Source: Candidatus Pelagibacterales bacterium (GTDB lineage Bacteria > Pseudomonadota > Alphaproteobacteria > Pelagibacterales > AG-422-B15). Taken from it: 16,560 nt of DNA. This document shows positions 6,573 through 16,560 of this stretch, one piece after another. Positions within the stretch are counted from its first letter, which is position 1. Each line of letters starts with the position of its first letter. The notes beneath the pieces are model-generated. The model had not been told where the DNA came from and made no database searches. It saw only the letters and a list, made by a program, of their open reading frames with translations. The DNA is taken from the NCBI GenBank assembly GCA_016777745.1, contig JADHQX010000014.1, forward strand, positions 1-16,560. Direction: 5' to 3'. The translations under genes were made by a program, and so were the position numbers.

Positions 6573-7985
6573 ATGATACAAGATTTAAATTCACAGCAGC
6601 CTCTTGTTTCAGATATAAAAGCTACATGGTATTCAGTACTTAAAAAACTCAATAAAGAATACGGTAATGAAATCTATAATAGCTGGTTAAAAAACTTAAA
6701 AGTTAAGACCTTAGAAAATGAAACTTTAGTTTTTTCGGTTCCTTCAAAATTTATTAGAGATTGGATTACGGCTCATTACGTTGATAAAATAATTTTTTAC
6801 ATAGAAGAAGAAAATCCTGAAATCAAAAGAGTTAAAATAATAGTTGATGCTATGCTTGCAGCTGATCAAGATAGTGTAAATAGTGAAATATTTATTGAAA
6901 AAAATAGAAAATCCAAGGCTGTTGCTTACACTCAACAATCAGATGATTGGCCCCTAGATGAAAGATTTACATTTGAAAAATTTGTTGTTGGTCATCCTAA
7001 TGAACTAGCTTATGCATCAGCAAAAAGAATGGCTCAGCCAGAAAAATTCGATTTTAATCCTTTATTTATTTATGGCGGAGTAGGTTTGGGAAAAACTCAC
7101 TTAATGCATTCAATAGCTTGGGAAATAAAAAATCATAATGAAAATGCCAAAGTATTATATTTATCAGCTGAAAGATTTATGTTTCAGTTTATTAAGTCTT
7201 TAAGACAAAAAGATACAATGTCATTTAAACAAAAGTTTAGATCTGTAGATGTTTTAATAATTGATGATATTCAATTTATGATGGGCAAATCTTCAACACA
7301 GGAAGAGTTTTTTCATACATTTAACTCATTATTAGATCTAAATAAAAAAGTTATCATTTCATCTGATAGGGCGCCCAGTGATTTAGATAGTTTTGATGAT
7401 AGAATTAAATCTCGCTTATCTTGGGGTTTAGTGGCTGATATCCTTCCAGCTAATTTTGAATTAAGACATGAAATTTTAAAAAAGAAAGCTCAGGAACTAA
7501 GTTTAAAGTACGAGAATAAAATTAATATTCCAGAAGATGTAATTATCTTTTTAGCTAAGACAATTGCTAATAACGTAAGAGAGTTAGAAGGTGCTTTAAA
7601 TAAAGTTGTAACTTTTGCCAACCTAATGAATAGAGCTGTTGATGTTGAATTAGCTCAAACAGTTCTCAAAGATTTACTTAGATCAAGCAATAGAAGAATT
7701 ACGATTGATGAAATACAATCAAAAGTTGCCAATTATTTTAATATTAAAGTAGAAGATATTATGTCAGCTAAACGAATAAGATCGTTTGCTAGACCTCGTC
7801 AAATTGCTATGTATTTATCAAAGAAATTAACTTCAAGATCATTGCCTGAAATTGGTAGAAAATTTGGTGGACGAGACCATACAACTGTAATTCATGCAGT
7901 TAAAAAAGTTGATCAACTTAAGTCAGAGTCAAATAAATTTGATGAAGATATTAACGTTTTAATGCAAATTATTACTTCTTCATAA
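6573..7985 (+). CDS. dnaA: Chromosomal replication initiator protein DnaA
   Basis: A AAA+ ATPase that binds DnaA boxes at the origin, opens the duplex and loads the replicative helicase; it also regulates transcription, often of its own gene. Domain I (about 15-95) contains the conserved tryptophan segment NSWLKNLKV (36-44). A short linker follows. The AAA+ domain has Walker A GGVGLGKTH (168-176), Walker B LIIDDIQF (228-235), the sensor-1 region ISSDRAPSDL (262-271) and the arginine finger in RIKSRLSWGL (277-286). Domain IV binds DNA through the helix-turn-helix signature FGGRDHTTVIHAVKKV (431-446). At 470 residues it is full length. It has a Shine-Dalgarno sequence (6557-6562) and is followed after 69 bp by dnaN. 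Confidence 0.98.
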   Translation: MIQDLNSQQPLVSDIKATWYSVLKKLNKEYGNEIYNSWLKNLKVKTLENETLVFSVPSKFIRDWITAHYVDKIIFYIEEENPEIKRVKIIVDAMLAADQDSVNSEIFIEKNRKSKAVAYTQQSDDWPLDERFTFEKFVVGHPNELAYASAKRMAQPEKFDFNPLFIYGGVGLGKTHLMHSIAWEIKNHNENAKVLYLSAERFMFQFIKSLRQKDTMSFKQKFRSVDVLIIDDIQFMMGKSSTQEEFFHTFNSLLDLNKKVIISSDRAPSDLDSFDDRIKSRLSWGLVADILPANFELRHEILKKKAQELSLKYENKINIPEDVIIFLAKTIANNVRELEGALNKVVTFANLMNRAVDVELAQTVLKDLLRSSNRRITIDEIQSKVANYFNIKVEDIMSAKRIRSFARPRQIAMYLSKKLTSRSLPEIGRKFGGRDHTTVIHAVKKVDQLKSESNKFDEDINVLMQIITSS

Positions 7986-8041
7986 GAAACATATAATTTC
8001 ATTATTATTGAATTTTAATAACAAGTCTTAATTAAATTATG

Positions 8042-8047
8042 TATAAT
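8042..8047 (+). promoter_or_regulatory. Consensus -10 box (TATAAT) immediately before dnaN
   Basis: A perfect TATAAT ends 7 bases before the dnaN ATG at 8055, so RNA starting at the usual distance would begin at or next to the start codon. No Shine-Dalgarno sequence is present, and no good -35 lies 16-18 bp upstream. The combination suggests a leaderless dnaN transcript in addition to read-through from dnaA. Confidence 0.5.
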
Positions 8048-8054
8048 ACTGCAT

Positions 8055-9182
8055 ATGAAATTAAAAGTTAATAGTTCTGACCTTGCAAAGGCCTTATCCC
8101 ATTTACAAGGAGTTGTTGAGCTTCGTCATACTCTTCCAATTCTATCCAATGTAATAATTAAAGCTGAAGATAATTCATTAAGACTTTCATCCACTAATTT
8201 AGATATATTCTGTTCTGAAAAAATTACAGCTAATGTAGAGATCAATGGAGAAATTTCTGTTCCAGCAATTACCCTTCATGAAATAGTAAAAAAATTACCG
8301 CAAGGTTCAGATATTGATTTCAATATGGATGAATCAGGTAATAGCATCAATATAAAATCAGGCAGATCAAGATTCAATCTGTCTACTTTGCCGACAGATG
8401 ATTTTCCAGATATTTCACAAGATGATCTTTCAGTTAAATTTATTATGAATGTTGAAGATTTAAAAACCATGATTGATAAAACTAAGTTTGCAATTTCGAA
8501 CGAGGAATCAAGATATTACTTAAATGGTATATTTTTTCATTCAGCACATAAAAATGGAATTGATATCTTAAGATCTGTAGCAACAGACGGCCATAGATTA
8601 GCACAATATGATATGCCACTTCCTCAAGGTGCCGAAAAAATGTCTGGTATTATTATTCCAAAAAAAACAACCTTAGAACTAAGAAGAATTTTAGATGATG
8701 CAAATGGAGATGTTCAAGTTGAACTTTCTTCAAGTAAAGTAAAATTTGTATTTAGTGAAATTGAATTAGTTTCAAAAGTTATTGATGGAACTTTTCCAGA
8801 TTATACAAAAGTGATACCACAGAATAATGATAAAAAATTGAAGACAAATATAGTTGATTTAAAGGGTGCTATTGAAAGAGTTTCAGCAATTGCAGTTAGC
8901 GAAGAGACAAAATCAAGAGGACTAAAACTTATAATTGAAAATAATAAGTTACAATTATTGGCTAACAGTGCAAGCAAAGGTTCTGCAGTAGAGGAATTAG
9001 ATGTTCAATTTTCACATGAAAAACTTGAAATAGGTTTCAATTCTAGATACCTGCTTGATATTATATCAGAAATTGATGGTAATGATGTTACACTAAACTT
9101 TTCAGATCCTGCGGCACCAGTTTTAATTATTGATGATGCTGAGGACAATTTATTTTTTGTTCTAATGCCAATGCGCATTTAA
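8055..9182 (+). CDS. dnaN: DNA polymerase III beta subunit (sliding clamp)
   Basis: Forms the dimeric ring that encircles DNA and tethers polymerase III and many repair proteins. The 375-residue length fits three clamp domains of about 120 residues each. Recognised family sequence includes the N-terminal block with RHTLPILSNV (24-33), TDGHRLA (178-184), the peptide-binding-pocket segment with GTFPDY (245-250), GFNSRYLLDII (327-337) and the C-terminal MPMRI (371-375), part of the partner-binding pocket. It lies 69 bp after dnaA, and its stop is 1 bp from the recF ATG, implying co-transcription and probably translational coupling with recF. A TATAAT seven bases before the ATG suggests its own promoter as well. 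Confidence 0.98.
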   Translation: MKLKVNSSDLAKALSHLQGVVELRHTLPILSNVIIKAEDNSLRLSSTNLDIFCSEKITANVEINGEISVPAITLHEIVKKLPQGSDIDFNMDESGNSINIKSGRSRFNLSTLPTDDFPDISQDDLSVKFIMNVEDLKTMIDKTKFAISNEESRYYLNGIFFHSAHKNGIDILRSVATDGHRLAQYDMPLPQGAEKMSGIIIPKKTTLELRRILDDANGDVQVELSSSKVKFVFSEIELVSKVIDGTFPDYTKVIPQNNDKKLKTNIVDLKGAIERVSAIAVSEETKSRGLKLIIENNKLQLLANSASKGSAVEELDVQFSHEKLEIGFNSRYLLDIISEIDGNDVTLNFSDPAAPVLIIDDAEDNLFFVLMPMRI

Positions 9183-9183
9183 A

Positions 9184-10290
9184 ATGCTCCCCAGTATTTT
9201 TATTTCAAAAATCATTCTTAATAACTTTAGATCACATGAGAATTTTTCTATTGATGCTAATAGTAGTAATGTTGTTTTGTTTGGTAAAAATGGAGTCGGA
9301 AAAACTAACATTCTTGAGTCTATTTCATTACTTTCTCCAGGCAGAGGGCTTCGAAATGCAAAAAATGAAGAAATAATTAATAAAAAAAGTGGTATTAATT
9401 ATAGCCTATCTGCTGACTTAAAATTAAATGATAGTTCAGTTAAAATTAAAAAATTTTTTGTAAAAGATAATTCTAATAAGTCTAATTTACTAATAGATGA
9501 TGAAAAGTCTAAAACTTCAGAGTTATTAAATTTCTTAAGAGTTATATGGGTAACTCCTGTTATGGAAAAAATAATGTTGCAGTCTAATTCTGAAAGAAGA
9601 AATTTCTTTGATAGATTGATATTCAATATTGAAAAGAAACATTTAAAATCATTTTCTGCTTATAATAAATTTACAAAAGAAAGATTGCATATTTTAAAAT
9701 CTAATAATATCGATGATGGATGGTTACAGCAAATTGAAACAAATATTGCTCAGCATGCTTATGAAGTTATAAGATATCGAAAAGAAGCAATCGATAAGAT
9801 TAATGCTAATTTATCATTAATCTCGTTACCTTTTAATTCATGCATAGTTGAGCTTATTTATGATAATTCTCTTAAAATTTTGGATAATCAAGATGAATTT
9901 ATTTTTAATTATTCAAATATTTTGTCAAATAATAGACAAATTGATAAAGAGCTAAATAGAACGCTCATTGGTCCAAATAAAGTAGAAGTAAGGATGTGGA
10001 AATTAGATGATAGATCAATAGAAGCTAAGTATTGCTCAACAGGTGAACAAAAATCAATATTGATTTCTATAATTTTATCTGTAAGTCAAATAATTAGAGA
10101 TTCAGAATTTGCAATGTCACCAATAATATTGATTGATGAAGCTATGGCACATCTTGATCAACACCATAGAGAGGCTTTAGTTGATGAACTTTCTAAACTA
10201 AATACACAAAGTTGGTTTACAGGGGTATCAAAAGAAATATTTAGTCATTTAGGTAAAGATACTACTTTTTTTGAAGTAAAAAATTCTTAA
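9184..10290 (+). CDS. recF: DNA replication and repair protein RecF
   Basis: An SMC/ABC-type ATPase that, with RecO and RecR, helps load RecA at gaps in single-stranded DNA and aids restart of stalled forks. It shows Walker A FGKNGVGKTN (33-42) followed by the family sequence ILESISLLSPGRGLR (43-57), a QSNSERRNFFDRLIF block (133-147), the ABC signature STGEQK (285-290) and Walker B IILIDEAMAHLD (314-325). At 368 residues it is full length. The ATG follows the dnaN stop by one base and has no Shine-Dalgarno sequence, so translation is probably coupled to dnaN. The gene is notably lysine- and asparagine-rich, in line with the AT-rich genome. Confidence 0.96.
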   Translation: MLPSIFISKIILNNFRSHENFSIDANSSNVVLFGKNGVGKTNILESISLLSPGRGLRNAKNEEIINKKSGINYSLSADLKLNDSSVKIKKFFVKDNSNKSNLLIDDEKSKTSELLNFLRVIWVTPVMEKIMLQSNSERRNFFDRLIFNIEKKHLKSFSAYNKFTKERLHILKSNNIDDGWLQQIETNIAQHAYEVIRYRKEAIDKINANLSLISLPFNSCIVELIYDNSLKILDNQDEFIFNYSNILSNNRQIDKELNRTLIGPNKVEVRMWKLDDRSIEAKYCSTGEQKSILISIILSVSQIIRDSEFAMSPIILIDEAMAHLDQHHREALVDELSKLNTQSWFTGVSKEIFSHLGKDTTFFEVKNS

Positions 10291-10296
10291 ATAAGC

Positions 10297-10302
10297 TATA
10301 AT
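10297..10302 (+). promoter_or_regulatory. Consensus -10 box (TATAAT) before gyrB
   Basis: A perfect TATAAT lies in the 26-bp recF-gyrB gap and ends 14 bases before the gyrB ATG, giving a predicted leader of under 10 bases. A possible -35, TTGAAG (10271-10276), lies 20 bp upstream, slightly too far for an ideal promoter. No Shine-Dalgarno sequence precedes gyrB. Confidence 0.5.
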
Positions 10303-10304
10303 AA

Positions 10305-13459
<3,155 letters not shown>

Positions 13460-13461
13460 AA

Positions 13462-13469
13462 ATTATAAG
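13462..13469. promoter_or_regulatory. Overlapping divergent -10 elements between the metallopeptidase gene and regB
   Basis: The 18-bp gap contains ATTATAAG (13462-13469). Read on the plus strand it holds TATAAG (13464-13469), 8 bases before the regB TTG. Read on the minus strand it holds TATAAT (13467-13462), 8 bases before the Met3 ATG of the metallopeptidase gene. One shared AT element may therefore drive both genes. No -35 elements are convincing. Confidence 0.4.
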
Positions 13470-13477
13470 TAAAAAAT

Positions 13478-14773
13478 TTGTTAAATATACTAAATCTATC
13501 AAATAATAATCTAGTTGGTTTAAGACTTAGAACATTAAATTTAACAAGATGGATTGCTATATTAGGTCAATATATAGCTGTAGCAACTGCATTCTTTTGG
13601 TTAGAAATAAATTTTAATATTTATTTAGCATCAGTTTGTATTTTAATAAGTATTATTTTGAATATTATTGTCAGCATTAAGTTCTTGCCAATTAGAACCC
13701 TTAATTCAAATGAAACTTTATTTTACTTAATTTTTGATTCTATACAGTTAGTTGCTTTACTCTACATAACTGGAGGACTAACGAATCCTTTCTGTATACT
13801 AATCATTGCCCCATTTATAATTTCAGCGACATATTTAGATCTTTTTAGAACAATAATAATAGGAATTGTATCAATTTTATCACTGTCATTACTTGCTTTC
13901 TTTTACCAACCAATATCAAGTAATATTTTTGAATTTAGCAGTTCAGATTTTTCATCATTTCAAATATTTAGTATATGGCTTTCATTGATTGTTTCATTGG
14001 CCTTTATAGGTATCTATTGTTTTAGAGTTGCAAATGAATCTAGGAAAGTTGAAAAAGCTTTAAATGAGACTCAGATAGCTCTTTCTGATGAAGAGAAAAT
14101 TTCTGATATGATGAGTCTTACTGCTGCTGCGGTACATGAATTAGGCACTCCACTTTCTACTATTTCCGTCATAATAAAAGAGATAGTAAACGAACTAGAT
14201 GCAAGTGAAAAAAACTATGATGATATTTTATTGATTCAATCACAGATCAAAAGATGTAGTGAGATTTTAAATCGCTTGCGCCAGGGAGATATATCTAATG
14301 ATAATAGTTCTTTTATAAATGAGCTTGATTTTCCAAGACTAATTAATGAAATTGTTAAAGATTATGAATTAGAAGAAATTAAACTACATTTTGAAATTGA
14401 TGATTACTTTAAAAATTCTAATTTTATAATTTTGAGAAAACCTGAAATAGTTCATAGCTTAAGTAACATTATTGAAAACGCATATCAATATGCCAAGCAC
14501 TCTGTAACCATTAAATTAATATTGAAAGATGAGAATGTTATTCTTGAAATAATAAATGATGGCGAGGGATTTCCTGCAAATATATTGCCTATTTTAGGTG
14601 AGCCATATGTTAAAAAAAATGAAAAAGATCATAAAGGTATTGGCCTAGGATTGTTTATTGCAAAAAATTTGATCAATAAAACAGTTGGAAAAATAGAATT
14701 TAGAAATATAGAAAATACAGGAGCTTGTGTAAAAATTATTTGGAAAAAAGATAATCTAATGATATCTCATTAA
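13478..14773 (+). CDS. regB: Redox-sensing histidine kinase RegB/PrrB/ActS
   Basis: An inner-membrane sensor kinase that controls energy-related genes in alphaproteobacteria through RegA. About six hydrophobic segments occupy residues 27-183. They include the family motif GGLTNPF (99-105), linked to quinone sensing, and follow the conserved GLRLRTLNLTRW (14-25). The H-box AAAVHELGTPLSTI (216-229) carries phospho-acceptor H220. C260 in IKRCSEIL lies 40 residues later, the same spacing as H225 and redox-active C265 of Rhodobacter RegB. The ATPase part has the N-box NIIENAYQYA (330-339), NDGEGFP (360-366) and GIGLGLFIAK (387-396). At 431 residues it is complete. The start is a TTG: an in-frame TAA lies at 13466-13468 and no ATG occurs before residue 211. 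regA follows after 5 bp. Confidence 0.95.
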   Translation: MLNILNLSNNNLVGLRLRTLNLTRWIAILGQYIAVATAFFWLEINFNIYLASVCILISIILNIIVSIKFLPIRTLNSNETLFYLIFDSIQLVALLYITGGLTNPFCILIIAPFIISATYLDLFRTIIIGIVSILSLSLLAFFYQPISSNIFEFSSSDFSSFQIFSIWLSLIVSLAFIGIYCFRVANESRKVEKALNETQIALSDEEKISDMMSLTAAAVHELGTPLSTISVIIKEIVNELDASEKNYDDILLIQSQIKRCSEILNRLRQGDISNDNSSFINELDFPRLINEIVKDYELEEIKLHFEIDDYFKNSNFIILRKPEIVHSLSNIIENAYQYAKHSVTIKLILKDENVILEIINDGEGFPANILPILGEPYVKKNEKDHKGIGLGLFIAKNLINKTVGKIEFRNIENTGACVKIIWKKDNLMISH

Positions 14774-14778
14774 TTAAT

Positions 14779-15321
14779 ATGGAAAATTACAATACAGATT
14801 TAGATACACTACTATTAGTTGATGACGATGAAATTTTTCGTAAGAGACTTTTGGCTGCAATGGAAAGAAAAGGATATAGCGTAGCTGGATTTGCTACAGT
14901 AGAAGAATCTCTATTATATATAAAAAATACCCCACCTAAGTTTGCAGTAATTGATTTACGATTACAGGACGGTAATGGACTGCAGATTGTTTCTGAGCTT
15001 TCAAAAATAAGACAAGATTGCAAAATTGTTATTCTTACTGGTTACGGCAATATTCCCACAGCTGTAGCGGCCGTAAAAGAAGGTGCTTGTGATTATTTGG
15101 CAAAACCTGCAGATGCTGATGATATTGATGCTGCATTGAAAGCACCATATTTAGATAAGCCTGAACCTCCTAAAGATCCAATGTCGGCAGATCGAGTTAA
15201 ATGGGAGCACATTTTAAGGGTTTATGAGTTGTGTAATAGAAATGTCTCAGAGACAGCCAGAAGATTAAAGATGCACAGACGAACACTTCAGAGAATTTTA
15301 GCTAAGCGATCACCAAAATAA
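14779..15321 (+). CDS. regA: Redox response regulator RegA/PrrA/ActR
   Basis: The DNA-binding partner of RegB, a global regulator of respiration, carbon and nitrogen metabolism in alphaproteobacteria. The receiver domain has the acidic pocket LLVDDDE (12-18), phospho-acceptor D59 in AVIDLRLQDGNG, T87 in ILTGYG and K109 in YLAKPAD. A proline-rich linker KPEPPKDPMSADRVKWEHI (127-145) leads to a Fis-type helix-turn-helix, NVSETARRLKMHRRTLQRIL (155-174), which is nearly invariant in this family. At 180 residues the length is typical. It lies 5 bp after regB and is presumably co-transcribed, without the SCO/SenC-type gene that accompanies this pair in Rhodobacter. Its stop is 2 bp from that of the convergent diiron gene. 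No Shine-Dalgarno sequence is visible. Confidence 0.97.
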   Translation: MENYNTDLDTLLLVDDDEIFRKRLLAAMERKGYSVAGFATVEESLLYIKNTPPKFAVIDLRLQDGNGLQIVSELSKIRQDCKIVILTGYGNIPTAVAAVKEGACDYLAKPADADDIDAALKAPYLDKPEPPKDPMSADRVKWEHILRVYELCNRNVSETARRLKMHRRTLQRILAKRSPK

Positions 15322-15323
15322 CT

Positions 15324-16523
15324 TTATGCAATTTTTTTAGCGGCATTAATTACTGATAGTCTCTCCACACCTTCGTCGGCGATATCTTGTCCAGCGACTG
15401 TATCGTCTTCGGCATTTAACTCTTCCATATCAACAAATTCAGCATATGTAGCTTTTGTTCTATCTGTAATAATATGCGCTTTAAGCAATGTTTTAACAAG
15501 TACTCTAAAAATATTATTGTTCTTTTTCATTTCTTCTTTAATTACGTCACTTTGATCAATATATTTTTCAAATTCTTGTTGTACCCATTTTGCATCAAGG
15601 CCAACAGAGGCATATACTTCTTTTTTCTCAAATGGGTTTATCAAATTGAAAAGTAATTCAGTAAATATTTTTTCAGCCCAGTCTTCTACTTTTATATGTT
15701 CACTTTCAGAAAGTTTAGGAACAGTTCTATCAGCCCAAATTTTACCAAACTTATGGTGGAACGCTTCATCGCTCATTGTATATTTTAATAAAGTTTTTAA
15801 GACAGGATCATTAGTGTCTTCATGGGCCATGGCAAAAGCACCCATGGCAAGACCTTCAATCATCATTTGCATGCCAACAATTTTTTTATACACTACATCT
15901 GAAGAAACAATATCGTCGGCTACTCTTCCAAGAGTTGGACCAACTTTATATGGAGAACCCCATCTAGATTCAATATACTTTGTAAAACCAGTAACATGTC
16001 TTGCTTCTTCTCGAGTTTGATTGGCTGCATATTCTTGAGCACCAGGATCTCTTAAAACATGACATAAACTTGCACTTAAAGAAAGGGCTGCTTGTTCACC
16101 ATGAAGTATTTGCGATAGTACAAAGCGAAAGCTTTCATTGTTTAATTTTATTTTTTGCTTTTCAGTCAATTTTGCAGCAATACTTGGTATATCTAGCTCG
16201 AGACCAAATGGTCCTTTTGGATCAACTATGTGTTCGTTTTCTAAATCAAAAGGAATATCAAAATCAATATATTTCTTATCTAATGGATCCCAAAAATGCT
16301 TATGTGTAGCACTAATTATTTTATCAAACGCATTAGACCTCTCTCCATATCTTTCTTTATCCATCATTGGAATAAAGTGCTTAGGATTTGCAGCGTTGTA
16401 GGCTGGATCTTTTGTTAAAGCATTTTTACCACTTTGAGAAGTTTGCCAATTTTCTTTCATCTTATAGAATTTGTCTTTGACAATAATTTTTGCAAATTTA
16501 AGTTTTTCTGAAGTAGTAGGCAT
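15324..16523 (-). CDS. Ferritin-like (RNR R2-like) diiron protein of unknown substrate
   Basis: The 399-residue soluble protein shows the four-helix diiron pattern: E143 in HGEQAALSLSASL, E173-x-x-H176 in REEARH, E223 in MIEGLAMGAF, and E253-x-x-H256 in SDEAFHHKFG. The two E/ExxH pairs are each separated by 30 residues, as expected of carboxylate-bridged diiron oxidases and oxygenases such as ribonucleotide reductase R2, AurF-type N-oxygenases and acyl desaturases. The first 110 residues (with a HFWDPLDKKYIDFDIPFDLE stretch at 76-95) look family-specific. The acidic region at about 363-386 is probably flexible. No signal peptide is present. I recall similar proteins in alpha- and gammaproteobacteria annotated only as ferritin-like, so no reaction is assigned. 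A TAGAAT box (16534-16529) ends 5 bases before the ATG. The gene runs into regA from the other side with a 2-bp gap. Confidence 0.85.
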   Translation of the reverse strand: MPTTSEKLKFAKIIVKDKFYKMKENWQTSQSGKNALTKDPAYNAANPKHFIPMMDKERYGERSNAFDKIISATHKHFWDPLDKKYIDFDIPFDLENEHIVDPKGPFGLELDIPSIAAKLTEKQKIKLNNESFRFVLSQILHGEQAALSLSASLCHVLRDPGAQEYAANQTREEARHVTGFTKYIESRWGSPYKVGPTLGRVADDIVSSDVVYKKIVGMQMMIEGLAMGAFAMAHEDTNDPVLKTLLKYTMSDEAFHHKFGKIWADRTVPKLSESEHIKVEDWAEKIFTELLFNLINPFEKKEVYASVGLDAKWVQQEFEKYIDQSDVIKEEMKKNNNIFRVLVKTLLKAHIITDRTKATYAEFVDMEELNAEDDTVAGQDIADEGVERLSVINAAKKIA

Positions 16524-16560
16524 ATGAAATTCTATCTTAATTATTTTTATTTAGCAAATG

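Overview
The window comes from an AT-rich (by eye about 30% GC), tightly packed genome of the alphaproteobacterial type. Four things point there: the neighbourhood ubiE-ubiB-coaBC-dut beside mutM and rpsT-dnaA; a MutM zinc finger with C-x4-C spacing; a RegB/RegA (PrrB/PrrA) redox two-component pair; and the uninterrupted dnaA-dnaN-recF-gyrB series. Low GC, gaps of 1 to 70 bp between most genes, and almost no Shine-Dalgarno sequences suggest a streamlined, probably marine lineage (SAR11-, AEGEAN-169- or SAR116-like in style). The exact clade cannot be fixed from this sequence alone.

Layout. (a) 1-5034, minus strand: a probable operon read right to left as ubiE, ubiB, coaBC, dut and a cryptochrome/photolyase-family gene cut by the left edge. 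It combines ubiquinone synthesis, coenzyme A synthesis, dUTP removal and light-dependent DNA repair. (b) 5035-5101: a 67-bp divergent promoter region. (c) 5102-12746, plus strand: mutM, rpsT, then a 339-bp very AT-rich gap, then dnaA, dnaN, recF and gyrB. (d) 12743-13459, minus strand: a YgjP/SprT-like zinc metallopeptidase whose stop codon overlaps that of gyrB. (e) 13478-15321, plus strand: regB and regA, 5 bp apart. (f) 15324-16523, minus strand: a ferritin-like diiron protein of unknown substrate, ending 2 bp from the regA stop.

How the parts fit. The core is chromosome replication and repair: initiator DnaA, sliding clamp DnaN, gap-repair protein RecF, gyrase B, MutM, dUTPase and photolyase. 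UbiE and UbiB feed the ubiquinone pool, and RegB keeps the residues by which this kinase family senses quinone and redox state, so part of the window can be read as quinone making and quinone sensing. No rRNA, tRNA, insertion sequence, phage gene, CRISPR array or toxin-antitoxin pair was recognised. The window is mainly conserved housekeeping DNA. The least understood items are the diiron protein, the photolyase subfamily, the AT-rich DNA before dnaA, and the repeated placement of -10-like boxes a few bases before start codons.
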